Below are positions 33,068 through 43,498 of a DNA stretch of 64,000 nt, one piece after another; positions within the stretch are counted from its first letter, which is position 1, and every line of letters begins with the position of its first letter. The stretch comes from Branchipolynoe longqiensis (Eukaryota > Annelida > Polychaeta > Phyllodocida > Polynoidae), in NCBI GenBank assembly GCA_030323885.1, contig CM059200.1, forward strand, positions 2,441,299 to 2,505,298, in the 5' to 3' direction. Under the pieces are notes generated by a model. The model had not been told where the DNA came from, searched no databases, and worked only from the letters and a program-made list of their open reading frames with translations. Made by a program: the position numbers and the translations under genes.

Positions 33068-33222
33068 ATGGACCATCAGCGGAACCATCACCATGACGAC
33101 GGGACGCCCGGCAACGGTGGCCAGGTCACGGAGGTCAGCGGCCAGAGCGCGTCGTTGCCATGGTTACACGGCATACTGGCTGATGGGGCCAGTTTCCTGG
33201 CATATGACTGCATTGGAAGGAG
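33068..33222 (+). CDS. Candidate first coding exon, unknown protein
   Basis: A GC-rich patch opens with cccgggATGg, a reasonable start context. It encodes MDHQRNHHHDDGTPGNGGQ, then QSASLPWLHGILADGASFLA and YDCIGRR. Third codon positions are mostly G or C in the first 30 codons, unlike the surrounding repeats. At 33222 the frame reaches ggaag-gag followed by gtgggtgag, a good splice donor, and beyond it the sequence becomes poly-G. An in-frame stop lies at 33056. The protein is not recognised and no second exon was found in the window. The alternative is chance openness. Confidence 0.35.
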
Positions 33223-33300
33223 GTGGGTGAGGGTGGGTGGAGGTGAAGGTGGAGGGGGGGGGGGGTGAAGGGGTGGGAGTTGGGGCGGGAGTGTTTTGTT
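33223..33300. repeat. G-rich tract
   Basis: gggtgggtggaggtgaag and long G runs; simple sequence. Confidence 0.8.
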
Positions 33301-33334
33301 TTCCAGGAAGATATGGCTTGCTACTTTCTCCCAA

Positions 33335-34140
33335 TTTATTCCACCGAGCCAACTAGTCCTTGCCCTATCCTACTAAAGCCCTTGTCACATAAACGTTATT
33401 GAACGTAGTTGAACGTAGTTGAACGTAGGATAGATTAACATGGATGAAACGTGGTATCAATACGCTAAACTACGTTAAGGTACGGCAGGTTTTGGTTGAT
33501 CACCCACCTAATAGTACGGATACATATGTTACGGTACGGATCCGGTATGTTACAGTATGGATCTCGGTACGTCCAACTACATTGAACTATGTTACCTTCC
33601 ACTACGTTCAACTATGTTCAACTATGTTCACCATGGCAGAACGGCCAAGGTTTTGTGTGGGCCAAAGTATGCTAGGGTACACTAGAGTATGCTAGAGTAC
33701 ATTAAGAAGTACACTAGAGTACGCTAGAGTATGCTGGAGTATGCTAGAGTACACTAGAGTACAGTATCATCATGGAGGCTGCCTCAAACGTCTGCCTCAA
33801 ACGCACCTCTCTTTTGAACATGTCCAAAGCTTAAATCGGAACTCATGGCCCACACACGTTCTTATCACGTTCTTATCACGTTCTTATCACGTTCTCATCA
33901 CGGAGAAGTATGGATGCCGGTACGGTCAACTATGTTGAACTATGTTCACCTATGTTCAACTATGTTGAACTATGTTCAAATACGTTCAACTACGTTCAAC
34001 TAGGTTCAACAACGTACAACTAGGTTCAACTAGGTTAGCCTCCACTACGTTCAACTACGTTCACTAACGTGTATGTGACTGGGCCTTAATGCAGAGTGCC
34101 AAGCTAGCTAGCGATAAGTATAAATACATGACAGTGAGTT
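33335..34140 (-). mobile_element. SINE-B fragment, minus strand, split by a foldback
   Basis: ccgagccaactagtccttgc then cctatcctac on the left joins taatgcagagtgccaagcta on the right once the element at 33377-34086 and one TAA are removed. The head and tail ends are missing. Confidence 0.7.
33377..34086. mobile_element. Foldback element with ACGTAGTTGA arms, TAA duplication
   Basis: It begins AGCCCTTGTCACATAAACGT and ends ACGTGTATGTGACTGGGCCT, with TAA on both sides (33374-33376, 34087-34089). Each arm is a run of ttgaacgtagttgaacgta-type decamers, and the two arms are complementary. The centre holds actagagtatgctag repeats. The minus-strand MITE-style logic (3-bp TWA duplication, no coding) suggests PIF/Harbinger mobilisation, which is inference. 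Confidence 0.75.
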
Positions 34141-34177
34141 TAAATAGAAAAACGGTAAGGGATCAGGACTCAACCAC

Positions 34178-34910
34178 AGGGAGGGAGGGGTAGGGGTAGG
34201 GGGAGGGGGGAGGGGTAGGGGTAGGGGTAGGGGTAGGGGTAGGGGTAGGGGTAGGGGTAGGGGTAGGGGTAGGGGTAAGGATATGGGTATGGGATGGGGT
34301 AGGGGTAGGGGGGTAGAGGTAGGGGTAGGGAGGTAGCGGTAGGGAGGTAGGGGTAGGGGTAAGGGTAGGGGTAGGGGTAGGGGTAGGGGTAGGGGTAGGG
34401 GTAGGGTGGGGAGGTAGGGGTAGGGGTAGGGATAGGGGTAGGCGTAGGGGTAGGGGTATGCATAGGGGTAGGGTAGGGTTAGGGGTAGGGTTAGGGATAG
34501 GGGTATGCAGGGTAGGGGTAGGGGTAGGGTAGGGTAGGGATAGGGTTAGGGGTAAGGGTAGGGGTAGGGGTAGGGGTAGGGGTAGGGGTAGGGGTAGGGT
34601 AGGGAGGTAGGGGTTAGGGATAGGGGTAGGGGTAGGGGTAGGGGTAGGGGTAGGGTAGGGTAGGGAGGTTAGGTGTAGGGGTAGGGGTAGGGAGGATGGG
34701 GTAGGGGTAGGGGTAGGGGTAGGGATAGGGGTAGGGGTAGGGAGGTAGGGGTAGGGGTAGGGGTAGGCGTAGGGGTAGGGGTAGGGGTAGGGGTAGGGGT
34801 AGGGGTAGGGGTAGGGATAGGGGTAGGGGTAGGGGTAGGGGTAGAGGTAGAGTTAGGGGTAGGGGTAGGGGTAGGGAGGTGGGGAGGTGGGGAGGTGGGG
34901 AGGTGGGGAG
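34178..34910. repeat. TAGGGG hexamer array (telomere-like)
   Basis: About 730 bp of (taggggtaggggtagggg) with occasional taggg, ttaggg and aggcgt variants. It resembles but is not the canonical TTAGGG of molluscan telomeres. It is flanked on the right by ggtggggaggtgggg (34865-34925). The open minus-strand Pro/Tyr/Leu frames are repeat artefacts. Confidence 0.9.
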
Positions 34911-35047
34911 GTGGGGAGGGAGGAGGGTGGATGGGTGGGTAAGTTTGAAGGTGCCAGTACAACAACCTAAGTAGAAGTGAGGCGGGAATGGGGTGGTCAC
35001 GGAAACGTTGCCTCGTTCTCATATTACCCACTAGCCTCAACCAACAG

Positions 35048-35138
35048 GCTTAATTAAGTTGCATATGTACGAGCAAATCTAGGGACTTGTTTGGGATTAG
35101 GAAATGTTGATGCTTTCATACATGGATTATGGAGGTTT
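35048..35138 (+). mobile_element. piggyBac-like MITE right-end remnant
   Basis: taagttgcatatgtacgagc, then aaatctagggacttgtttgg and gaaatgttgatgctttcat match the MITE right end. The TIR is degraded. Confidence 0.55.
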
Positions 35139-35339
35139 ATTTATTTTAGCTTCTAAATCCTAAATTATTTGAAGGATAGAAGAGAGAGTAAATACAGGTT
35201 GTACCAATACAATTCTCGGGCGCGAATGACAGAGTTAAGCGTCCGTAGTTAGGAACGGTGACGGCGGTGGTGCCACTGGTCAGGTGGGAGGGGGATGCTC
35301 CGCACCAAATGGATATATATATCAATAGCAATATAATAA
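35139..35339. other. Unassigned sequence next to SINE-A
   Basis: No confirmed element. gcaccaaatggatatatat resembles 9445-9460, so an old shared repeat is possible. Confidence 0.35.
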
Positions 35340-35528
35340 CCATAATGTCGTGGGGGTGATGAAAATGGGAAATATTGCGCCTAGAGCGGAACTCGAACCC
35401 ACATCTCTTTGCACTCCGGGCTAGTGTGCTAACCATTACACAACCTAGGCTCCCTGATATCACCATCCTACCCACGCCTACCTGTCTATGAGGCTCCTTG
35501 CCTGAGAGGTCAGTGCAGACCACTACAA
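35340..35528 (-). mobile_element. SINE-A, minus strand, short form
   Basis: It carries gcctagagcggaactcgaac (B-box complement) through gtgctaaccattacacaacc to cagtgcagaccactaca. It stops at the gtcgtgggggtgatg position, next to AT-rich DNA, like the third unit of 5839-6655. Confidence 0.8.
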
Positions 35529-36187
35529 TAATAATAAGGAATAATAATATTCCTTCTGCGTCTTTATACTCACATAATGCTTATACATCACATAATACAT
35601 GTAATGTGAAGATGCACATTGTGTATGGATCAGGCAGTATATATTCGGGCAATACACAATTTCCGCGACTAGTACGACACCTGGTGATAGGCAACGACTC
35701 TTGTGTTGTGGGTCGTCAGTGTGTCACTGTGTTGTTTTACACTGACGATTGAGCTTTTCAATCAATCAGTCAATCAATAGGATACAGCTATAATTATCAA
35801 AAATGAATGAAAAATGGTAAGTATGTTTTCTCTATGAACTCACATTTGTGCTGAAAAGAACGTGTCAGTTGCTCAATATGAACCCAGTGTTAACAGAGGC
35901 TCAATTGCCTCTCCACAGACTCTGTGACCCACAAGTCCAGTCTTAATTATGCTCTGCGCATGCGGTGCGGAAATTGTGTATTGCTCCCAACTTTATTACA
36001 TGTGCTCTGTGTGTGATCAGTCTGCACAGACAGGCATTAAACCTCACAACAAGAAGGTCAAGGTCACACAGTGTCCGTTGTGTCCTCATTTACCAGCACA
36101 GACGCCGGGAGAGGGTCTCACCGCAGTGACTGCATTATTAGAGAGAGATGCTTTATTAGAGAGTGGATATGATACTGGACAACATTA
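35529..36187. other. Unassigned sequence
   Basis: No element recognised. A plus frame at 35949-36188 contains a CxxC-rich segment (MCSVCDQSAQTGIKPHNKKV) but shows no family I can name and has no splice or composition support. A short (tcaa)n lies near 35761-35778. Confidence 0.4.
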
Positions 36188-36434
36188 ACCGACCACTTTG
36201 TGACCATCAAAAGGTGACGATCGTGAAGTGGTCGGTGACCAGTCAGATACCTCTGGGCGACCATTTTGGTCATAAGAGGTTGCAGACCATTTTCAGCAGT
36301 TGCGGCCGGTTGCGGACCAGTCGGTGACCATTGTATTTCCTGCCTTTTTTTTTGCTTCGGTCACAAGGAAGTTGCTGGCTTTTGGTCGAAAAGTGGTCGC
36401 AAAGTAGTCACAAGTGGTTGCTAGCCATAGTGTG
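36188..36434. mobile_element. Probable foldback element built of TGGTCG/GACCA motifs
   Basis: ccgaccactttgtgaccat on the left and aaagtagtcacaagtggttg on the right are partly complementary. The inside repeats ggtcggtgacca and ggttgcggacca. The terminal ccatagtgtgactg resembles the ends of the 54977 element. The boundaries are approximate. Confidence 0.45.
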
Positions 36435-36477
36435 ACTGATTCCGTATTCAGTGAGTGTTCGTATTAGATAGTGCTTA

Positions 36478-36736
36478 CACCCCCATCACACCAAACTAGT
36501 TCTCAAAACGTCCGACCACGTTCTAAAATGGGCTGTGGTTGGGGTAGAACATGGCTGCAAGAAAATCTTGGGCATGCTCAAAGGTCTGGAGCCCCATTCT
36601 GTTCTAGCCTGTCCATTCCATTCGTAAACAGACCATAAAAAGTTGGTACTACGTCCATTCCGTTTGTACACAGTTTGAGTCCGTTCAGCAACATTTTCCA
36701 GAACGTAGTGAGAACTAGTTTGGTGTGATGGGGGTA
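36478..36736. mobile_element. Foldback element, TIR CACCCCCATCACACCAAACT, TTA duplication
   Basis: The left end is cacccccatcacaccaaact then agttctca. The right end is tgagaactagtttggtgtga then tgggggta. TTA flanks it (36475-36477, 36737-36739). It is 259 bp with no convincing coding; the 88-codon minus frame lies across it. Confidence 0.8.
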
Positions 36737-36739
36737 TTA

Positions 36740-37375
36740 CCATTGCCAGCATACCTGCACCCCAGCACTAACAAATCTAGTATTCAAATGAATAAAACAT
36801 AATTACCCACCCACCCACTCCTTATATGAGAGGAATACGATCGATGGAGCAAGGGTTAGACGAGGATGCTGTGTTTCCACTGTGAGCTGGTGCATTGAAT
36901 CAACATTGGCAAATGGGTCATTCTCAGAAACCTGTGTACCACTTTTGTGACATCGAAACCAAAGGTGGAAACATTCAACGTCATAGCAGAAAACATTCCA
37001 AATAATAGCAGAATCCATATTCATATGAAGGTTTATATGTTGTGCATATATATGTTAGAGTTGAAATATATTTTTCACTTTTTGAAATGGATATAATACA
37101 TATTGAGAAAGCTGTTAAAATTAATTGTGTATCAACGATCATCCATCCATAACATCATCTTAGCACACCTCCATAATATCATATTCACAAACACAACAAA
37201 TTCAAACAAGATTTTATTGATTACAATTAAGCAAAAAAGATTATGTCTTACAAAGAAAAGTTGAAAAAAAACTTTGAATAGATGTGCGGTGTCGATATGC
37301 AAATTTTCACATTTTCATTTCAGTACGAAATCATATAAGCACATTTAGGATACATTTTGAGGGATAGATTAAATA
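36740..37375. other. Unassigned AT-rich sequence
   Basis: No repeat or gene recognised. Confidence 0.5.
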
Positions 37376-37711
37376 TGTGACGGCCCATGGTCTTCCCCAC
37401 ACTGCCACGCACTCACAGAAGAATGCCAAGATTCAGTATCAGTACGCTTCAACCTGGTTTATTACAAAACCTCTCTGCTCTCCGCGGCGTCAACAGTCAA
37501 CTGACCCGCCCCCTAACTCGCCAGGTCCCACGTTGCCTCTATAGGTGGGTGGGGGGTGAGCTAGCCACACACAGTAGAGGGCAGCCCCATCGGGGGTCTG
37601 CCCGGTGGATAGTCTGCCGCCACCTAGCGCAGTTCAGTGTAACTACGTAGGTGTGTGGCGTAGTGTCTGCTGCCACCATGTGGTAGTGGGGCTCATGTAC
37701 AGACTACTACA
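37376..37711 (-). mobile_element. Solo LTR, family 2, minus strand, TSD AATA
   Basis: In plus orientation it runs tgtgacggcccatgg to cagactactaca. AATA flanks it at 37372-37375 and 37712-37715. On the minus strand it starts TGTAGTAGTCTGTACATGAG and has ttgtaataaaccagg, aligning end to end with 23415-23749. Confidence 0.85.
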
Positions 37712-38222
37712 AATACATGTAGTATTATGAACATAAATTATTTATTTATTATTAACGATAATTATTTTACTTCTAGCCCCCTAAAAAAGACAAACATCAT
37801 TAAATGTGCAATGTGGAAATCAAGTATGCAGTACACAGTTTGTGAGAAGGACCCATATATCCGAGTTTGAATGATTAATTCATGCTAAGCACCAAGCCGG
37901 CATACTGCAGGTGACAAATTGTGTCAGGTGGCAGGTGGTGCATGTATGTAGATTGCCGATAGGTGAGGCTGCAGTGTGGCCAAGTGGCCAAGTGGGCCCG
38001 AGAGGCAGTGATGTGTCACATCCGGTTGTAACACCTGTCTGTTGTCACCTCACATGAGGGATATGACTGTTATAAATATAAGTATTAGTATACATATAAG
38101 TATAAGAAGCTCCTGTTTCAACTGCTTAAACATACAGTTAAAGGTATCCTAACACCACAGAAACAAGGTAACCGATTCACAAGCAGCATGACCAAATATG
38201 ATAATAAATCTCTTGCTAAAAA
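37712..38222. other. Unassigned sequence
   Basis: No element recognised. A short gtcaggtggcaggtgg at about 37922 recalls 2233-2245 and may be part of an old SINE. Confidence 0.4.
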
Positions 38223-38560
38223 AAGCTTGTTTTATTTAACGACGCCTCTAGAGCACATTGATTTTCATATCATTGGCTATTGGACAGTAAACATTTGGTC
38301 ATTATGACATATTTCTTTGGAGGAAACCGTTGCCGCCACATAGGCTATCCTATCCGATAAGCAGCACGGGGACTTTTATATGCACTTTCCCACAGACAGC
38401 CCAGCACATACCACAACCTTTGATGAACCAGTTGTGGATCACTGGTTGGAACGGAAAATAGCCCAAACTGCAACTGTGTCCAGTGAGCAGGATCGATGGG
38501 ATAACAGACACCTTCACAGGTGGACACTCTACTGCCTCAGCTACGTCTCGCTCCATAAAT
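38223..38560 (-). mobile_element. SINE-C, minus strand
   Basis: gcttgttttatttaacgacg to tcagctacgtctcgctcc in plus orientation aligns along its length with 13453-13770. It retains atttctttggaggaaacc and aaccagttgtggatcactgg. The minus frames here are by-products. Confidence 0.8.
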
Positions 38561-38635
38561 TGCTTGCAGCGTTTTAATTGAAGCTACCTATTTTCTGGTA
38601 GTTTTTAAGGGTCAATCAGGGCTGGGGTTCTGGGG

Positions 38636-38815
38636 TTAAAGTTCAATAGTCATATGACTTTGAATTGTTGTCATATTATTTAGATAAATATATTTAGGTT
38701 GATTGATCATTCTAATCTGATTTACATCAGTTTGAAATAACTTCTATTTTATATGGTGAACATCGGTGATATCTGGAATGAAAATATGCTAAATTAAGTT
38801 TTCCCATGCATGTGA
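38636..38815 (+). mobile_element. piggyBac-like MITE left half, diverged
   Basis: ttgatcattctaatctg, agtttgaaataacttctatt and atgctaaattaagttttcc match the left and middle of the family. The left TIR is degraded and the right half is absent. Confidence 0.6.
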
Positions 38816-38893
38816 AAATACAAAAAAGGAGTTAAACCAATGACTTAAAAATGAATATTCTTTGTTATTTATTCTGCTGCTAAACAATACCAG

Positions 38894-39412
38894 TGTAAAA
38901 TATTCCGATATTCGGCATAGGGGGAATGCAAATGTTCTATTACTGATCGGTGTATGTGACCAGGTGCATGTATGTATATATATATATATATATATATATG
39001 TATGGGTTAGTGGTGCCTGAGTGGGATGTAAATAGACATAGTGGTGCTGGCAGGTCTTGGTGTGAGTGCACTCAGGGCTTACCCCCTCTGCTGGGATAGG
39101 GATCACAACACTCAAAAGGTCAAGGTTGGTGGTGGCCATGGGGCCAGACAGCTTGCGGTGGTGGGCAGACCACTGGTATCCATGGGGACCAGGAATGCTA
39201 GATCCCTATTGGTTGGGCCAATAATGCTTGATTCCCATTGGGGGAAAGGGGTGGGGTGATACTGTACAATGAACCCATGTACCATATAAATAATAAACCA
39301 GAGGGCTGGACTCTCTCTTCTTCTTTACACTTTATATTCTTCCTTTCTCTTTGTCTGTATTGATTTCACTATAGCCTGCCTACACAACCACAGATTCGAG
39401 CATTGAACTCCA
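38894..39412 (+). mobile_element. Solo LTR, family 1, TSD CCAG
   Basis: It starts TGTAAAATATTCCGATATTC and ends GAACTCCA, with CCAG at 38890-38893 and 39413-39416. It keeps the ccatataaataataaacc promoter/polyadenylation block. An internal (AT)n lies at 38974-38999. Confidence 0.85.
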
Positions 39413-39478
39413 CCAGAATAGGGCAAAGAGCAGTGGAATGAGGAAGACCAATTATCAACGATTGCAATTCTGCCTACT
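39413..39478 (+). mobile_element. SINE-B alternative-tail fragment
   Basis: gaatagggcaaagagcagtg then gaatgaggaagaccaattat matches the alternative 3' end at 9205-9262. Confidence 0.65.
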
Positions 39479-39481
39479 TAA

Positions 39482-39735
39482 AGTTGCCACAGTCTTATGA
39501 TTTTGAGTTAAATATATTAAAGCATAATCTACTTTAAATCAGTTTGAAGTAACTTTTATTTTAAATAGCTAACATAGAAGATGTTTGAAGTGCAAACATG
39601 CTAAATTAATTAGTGCAAGCACATAAAAACTGACACCATAAACTTCAGCAATGACAGGTTCTATTAAATTGCCTCAGTGTTCTCTTCTATGTGGCGACAA
39701 ATGCTTAATGTGCATAAATATCTAACTTGGAAATG
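39482..39735 (+). mobile_element. piggyBac-like MITE, right end missing
   Basis: TTAA then agttgccacagtcttatga, through agcaatgacaggttctatt, ends near tatctaacttgg. Confidence 0.7.
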
Positions 39736-40407
39736 AGAATAAAATATATGAGAGATAAAAGAGAAAAAAAATATATTAATAATAATCCAAATATCCCGAG
39801 CGATATTAGGTGAGATGAGCTACTCTTAAGGAATAAACATTAATGCTTAAATATTGGGGAATTTTAATGTGAGAATTTCTAAACAAAATTGTCTGCGCCC
39901 CACTGCACTAAGAGCCTCCCAATCCCCAGCCCCCCACACCCCCCACACCCCTACCCCCATCCCCACCACATCCACTTCAAAATTGACATAATTAAAAACA
40001 AGCCTGATATAAGGATAATGAAAGCATAGTTCTCGGGAATTCACATTCTGTGAAAATAGTAATCACAATTGCAATCAGAATTTTATTTTTATGAGCCGGG
40101 TTGACATTTAATATGAACATTTAATTTAAGGCCGTGCAAATGCCATGTTGAGAGTGCGTTTCATGGATTCTCAGTATCTAGGTTTAATTAGCAGATGACA
40201 ATCGGACCGTGATTGCGTCACCAGTCCGTTTAAAGCGCCTTGTAAGGCAAGGGCCAATCTTTTGTCCCCTTCGTGTAGAAGAGTTCTCTGTGAGAGTGGT
40301 TCCAGAGTTAACTTTTAAATGTTCCTGAGTTCACTTTTTAAGGTACTGTCAATGTGGGGAAAACCATCTCGATTTTGTTTGGTGTTTTTTTGGGGTACAT
40401 TAGTTGC
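39736..40407. other. Unique sequence, possible conserved non-coding patch
   Basis: C-rich tract at 39915-39970. The stretch 40110-40260 (aatttaaggccgtgcaaatg, ggtttaattagcagatgac) is complex, non-repetitive and unlike its neighbours. It is not coding by frame inspection. Confidence 0.35.
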
Positions 40408-40740
40408 TTAAAGTTGCATAGTCCGATGGATTTCAGTTTCAGAAATTTTCTGAGATAAATACATTAGGTTGATTGGTATAATGTACCTTACTTTAGCTTG
40501 AAGTATCTTTTATTTTAAGTGGCTAACTTTTGAGATATTTGAAGTGCAACCATGCAGAAATATCTGACACCATAACATTCTGCAGTAACATGATCTATTC
40601 AATTGCCTCACTATTCCCTTCTGTGTGGCGACAAATGCTTAATAAGTACATCAGTATCTAAGCTAGATATGTAAAATCAAATTTAGATCATTGTTTTGGT
40701 TTAAAAAATTTGATGATTTCATCGGACTATGCAGCTTTAA
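40408..40740 (+). mobile_element. piggyBac-like TTAA MITE, near full length
   Basis: TTAA then agttgcatagtccgatg at the left, catcggactatgcagct then TTAA at the right; 333 bp with a short internal deletion around the central palindrome. Confidence 0.85.
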
Positions 40741-40952
40741 GCAGGGGAAATTTCAGTCGCAGGCGACTGGTCTTCCTCATTCCACTGCTCCTTGCCATAT
40801 CCTAATAATGCTGAGTGCCTGGCTAGTATCAAGCGACAAGTATCAATTTTTAAGTCATTGGTTTGACTCGACCAGGAATCGAACCCATGATCCCACGATC
40901 TACCAAAACAGGAGACGGACACTCTAACTCATTCGACCATCCCGTCTGGTGA
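40741..40952 (-). mobile_element. SINE-B alternative-tail form, minus strand
   Basis: From the tail (aatttcagtcgcaggcgact, cctcattccactgctcc) to the tRNA head complement gaccatcccgtctgg, with B-box complement gaatcgaacccatg. This is the most complete copy of the alternative-tail subfamily, immediately abutting a MITE end. Confidence 0.8.
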
Positions 40953-41696
40953 CTTTTCATGTTTGCCGCATTTGGCTCCCGCTCCTGGTATGACTTTAGA
41001 TGTTGCTAGAACGTAAAACAACAAACAAAAACAAATAATTCTGTTGAAGAACACTAAAAAGGGTAATAGAACACACTAATTATGCGCAAGGTGGCCAGCA
41101 ACATGCTTTAAATACGATTTAGGAAGTGTCATTTGACAAACTCTTGGGAAGTAATTAATTGTTCTTGGTTGATTTCTTATGATTTCATGCCATTTTGGGA
41201 GTAAAGGCAATATTACCCAAAGTTTAGAGTTTATTTGTTACTTTGGTTTCATGAAAAAAATGTATCCATCATATTTATTTTATATCAACATTTACACACA
41301 ATTTTGAAACCGTGAAATTTGTGTCAAATTCCAGTAAATTTGATTTCAGACACAATTTTGACCAAAAAAAAACATGACAAAAAAACTTTGAAGATGCGAG
41401 TCAAATTACAGGAGGCGATACGGTCCAGTTGCCCTTAGGAATCCTAAAATCTCTTTCCATTGGTGAAAACGTCTTGCATCTTACTTACATTAAAAAAGAT
41501 ATTGTTATATTAAAACTTGCTATCACGTGCTAATTTATCAAATTCAAATTATCAACTAAGAAATTGATGATACCATAAAGGGCAGTTCGACCACAAAGGC
41601 CCACCCTACATCCCACCATCACCCTTTCAACAAGTATGTCACCTCTAGAAAGATAATCAGTTATGCCCCCCTCGACTAACACTTACCATACTAGTC
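40953..41696. other. Unassigned AT-rich sequence
   Basis: Except for a SINE-B tail fragment at about 40988-41030 (gactttagatgttgctagaa), no feature is recognised. Confidence 0.45.
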
Positions 41697-41699
41697 TAA

Positions 41700-42316
41700 A
41701 GCGCTGGTCACATGGCCGTTAGTGGACATAGTTGAAAGTAGTTGAAAGTAGTTGAACGTAGTTAAAAGTACCAGCATCCATACTTGTCCTTGATGTTAAC
41801 TTGGTAATAATGTGGGTGAGCCATGATCTCTGATATAATTTTTGGACATGTTCAAAAGAGCAGTAGGTTAGAGGCTGAATTTCTAACGTAGTAGAACATA
41901 GTATAACGTAGTAGAAGGTACCTCTTAATGTACTCTAGCATACTCTACCATACTCTACCATACTCTAGCATACTCTAGTGTACTGTGGCATACTTTGACC
42001 CGCACAAAACCATGGCCGTTCCATGTCACACATGCAGTGGTCACATAGCCCAAGGACTTAGTTGATCGTAGGTGAATGTAGTGGAGGCTGATGTAGTTGA
42101 AAGTACTTGAAAGTAGTTGAACGTAGTTGAACGTAGTCGAAAGTACCGGCATCCATACCATAACGTATTTATCTGTATCATTCGGTGGCAAAAGGTGCCG
42201 TACCTTAATGTATTTCAACGTAGTTTAACAAACTTACACCACGTTTGACCCACCTTAGCCTCCACTACATTCACCTACGTTCAACGACGTCCACTAATGG
42301 CTATATGACCAGGGCT
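41700..42316. mobile_element. Foldback element with ACGTAGTTGA arms, TAA duplication
   Basis: It begins AGCGCTGGTCACATGGCCGT and ends ACGGCTATATGACCAGGGCT-like, flanked by TAA (41697-41699, 42317-42319). The arms are gttgaaagtagttgaacgta runs. The centre holds catactctagcatactct. It is a second member of the 33377 family. Confidence 0.75.
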
Positions 42317-42403
42317 TAACATAGCTACCTCCCCCATAGCTTCTTTTTTCTCTTATCTTGTTCTTTACCTGTCATTCATATCAATACTTTGCTTATTGTC
42401 TCT

Positions 42404-42735
42404 TTACCGGACGAGGTGGCCGAATTGGTAGAGCGCAGGCCTCCCATGTGGAAGGACGGGAGTTCAATTCCCCGCCGAGTCAAACCAATGACTTATAAAA
42501 TTGATACTTGTCGCTACCTAGCCAAGCGCTCTGCACTAATAGGATAGGACAAGGACTGGTTAGCACAGTATCAGGATAATGTTACTGTTTGGGATACCGG
42601 GTCATGGTGTCAGCAGCCTGGTCTCCCAGTGGGGCAGCACAATAAAGCCCCCATGAGTGCGCACTGTCACAAGTCGGTACCCATCCTGAAAAGATGCTAG
42701 ATGTTTGTAGGATGTAAAACAACAACAAACAAACT
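42404..42735 (+). mobile_element. SINE-B, plus strand, second head subtype
   Basis: The head is accggacgaggtggccgaat with B-box gggagttcaattcccc. The body is complete to ggatgtaaaacaacaacaaa. Confidence 0.85.
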
Positions 42736-42970
42736 GTGGCGATTTGATTGGAAGCAGACGTCAATGAGCCAGAGCAGACGACAACTGAAACACCCGGCAG
42801 TAGTCAATGTCAAGTCTATAGATCATCCGCGTCTGTACACAGAAGACAAAGGCGAGTCTTGGCGAACTGTAGCTTACTTTTTGGGGGGGTTATTTGTGGG
42901 TAGCTTGTATGTTTTAGGTTACTTTGTTATAGTTATTTGTGGGTAAAGTGCATGTTTAACTTGCAGGGCA
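42736..42970. other. Unassigned, probably 5' part of the LINE fragment
   Basis: No motif recognised. The reverse transcriptase frame starts just after the TAA at 42971. Confidence 0.35.
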
Positions 42971-42973
42971 TAA

Positions 42974-43498
42974 TACCTAGGCCTTGCGTTGAACAGCCAA
43001 CTAAACTACAACCTATGTATAAATAAAATTATCCAGAAAGTAAACCACAAACTGTGGCTATTTGCAAAGCTAAGAGACTACATGACACAAGAATTGTCAA
43101 TAAAAATCTTCACGGGCATGGTGCTCCCCTATTTTGACTATGGAGATGTAAACTACATGGGTTCGAGAAAAGAACTACTAAAAAAACTGCAAATACTGCA
43201 GAACAGAGCCCTAAAAATATGTCTAAGAGTAGACAAGCTGCACCCCACCTATGACATACACAAAAGAACCAAAGTGAAATTACTAGAAAATAGGAGAATA
43301 ATTCATTTGAAAACATTAGCATATAGCTATAGTCAAAACAATAAACTACTAACAAAACCGCAAAGGGCTACTAGAGCAAATAATGCACCACTACTGAAGC
43401 AGACCAGAAGCCAAATAAAAGCTCATGAGAGAAGCATGCTGGAAATGGCTGACAAGGTGTGGAATGCCCAAAGGAACAACAAATTCCTGACCTAAAAC
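42974..43498 (+). pseudogene. Non-LTR retrotransposon RT, C-terminal fragment
   Basis: The frame reads YLGLALNSQLNYNLCINKII and continues through VLPYFDYGDVNYMG and LQILQNRALKICLRV to a stop after NNKFLT. YLG followed by a thumb-like region, a P-x-F-D-Y-G-D-x segment and LQxLQNRAL is the usual C-terminal end of LINE reverse transcriptases (CR1/Jockey/I-like; clade not assigned). The fingers, palm and catalytic FADD region are missing and a stop lies directly upstream, so it is a truncated, dead copy. No ATG is at the start; the fragment begins inside the domain. Confidence 0.8.

Noticed and set aside
34178..34910. True chromosome end
   Set aside because: Ordinary sequence continues on both sides for tens of kilobases, so this is at most an interstitial telomere-like tract.
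35949..36188. 79-codon frame with CxxC pairs (possible zinc-binding protein)
   Set aside because: No second motif, no splice or codon-usage support, and no family recognised.
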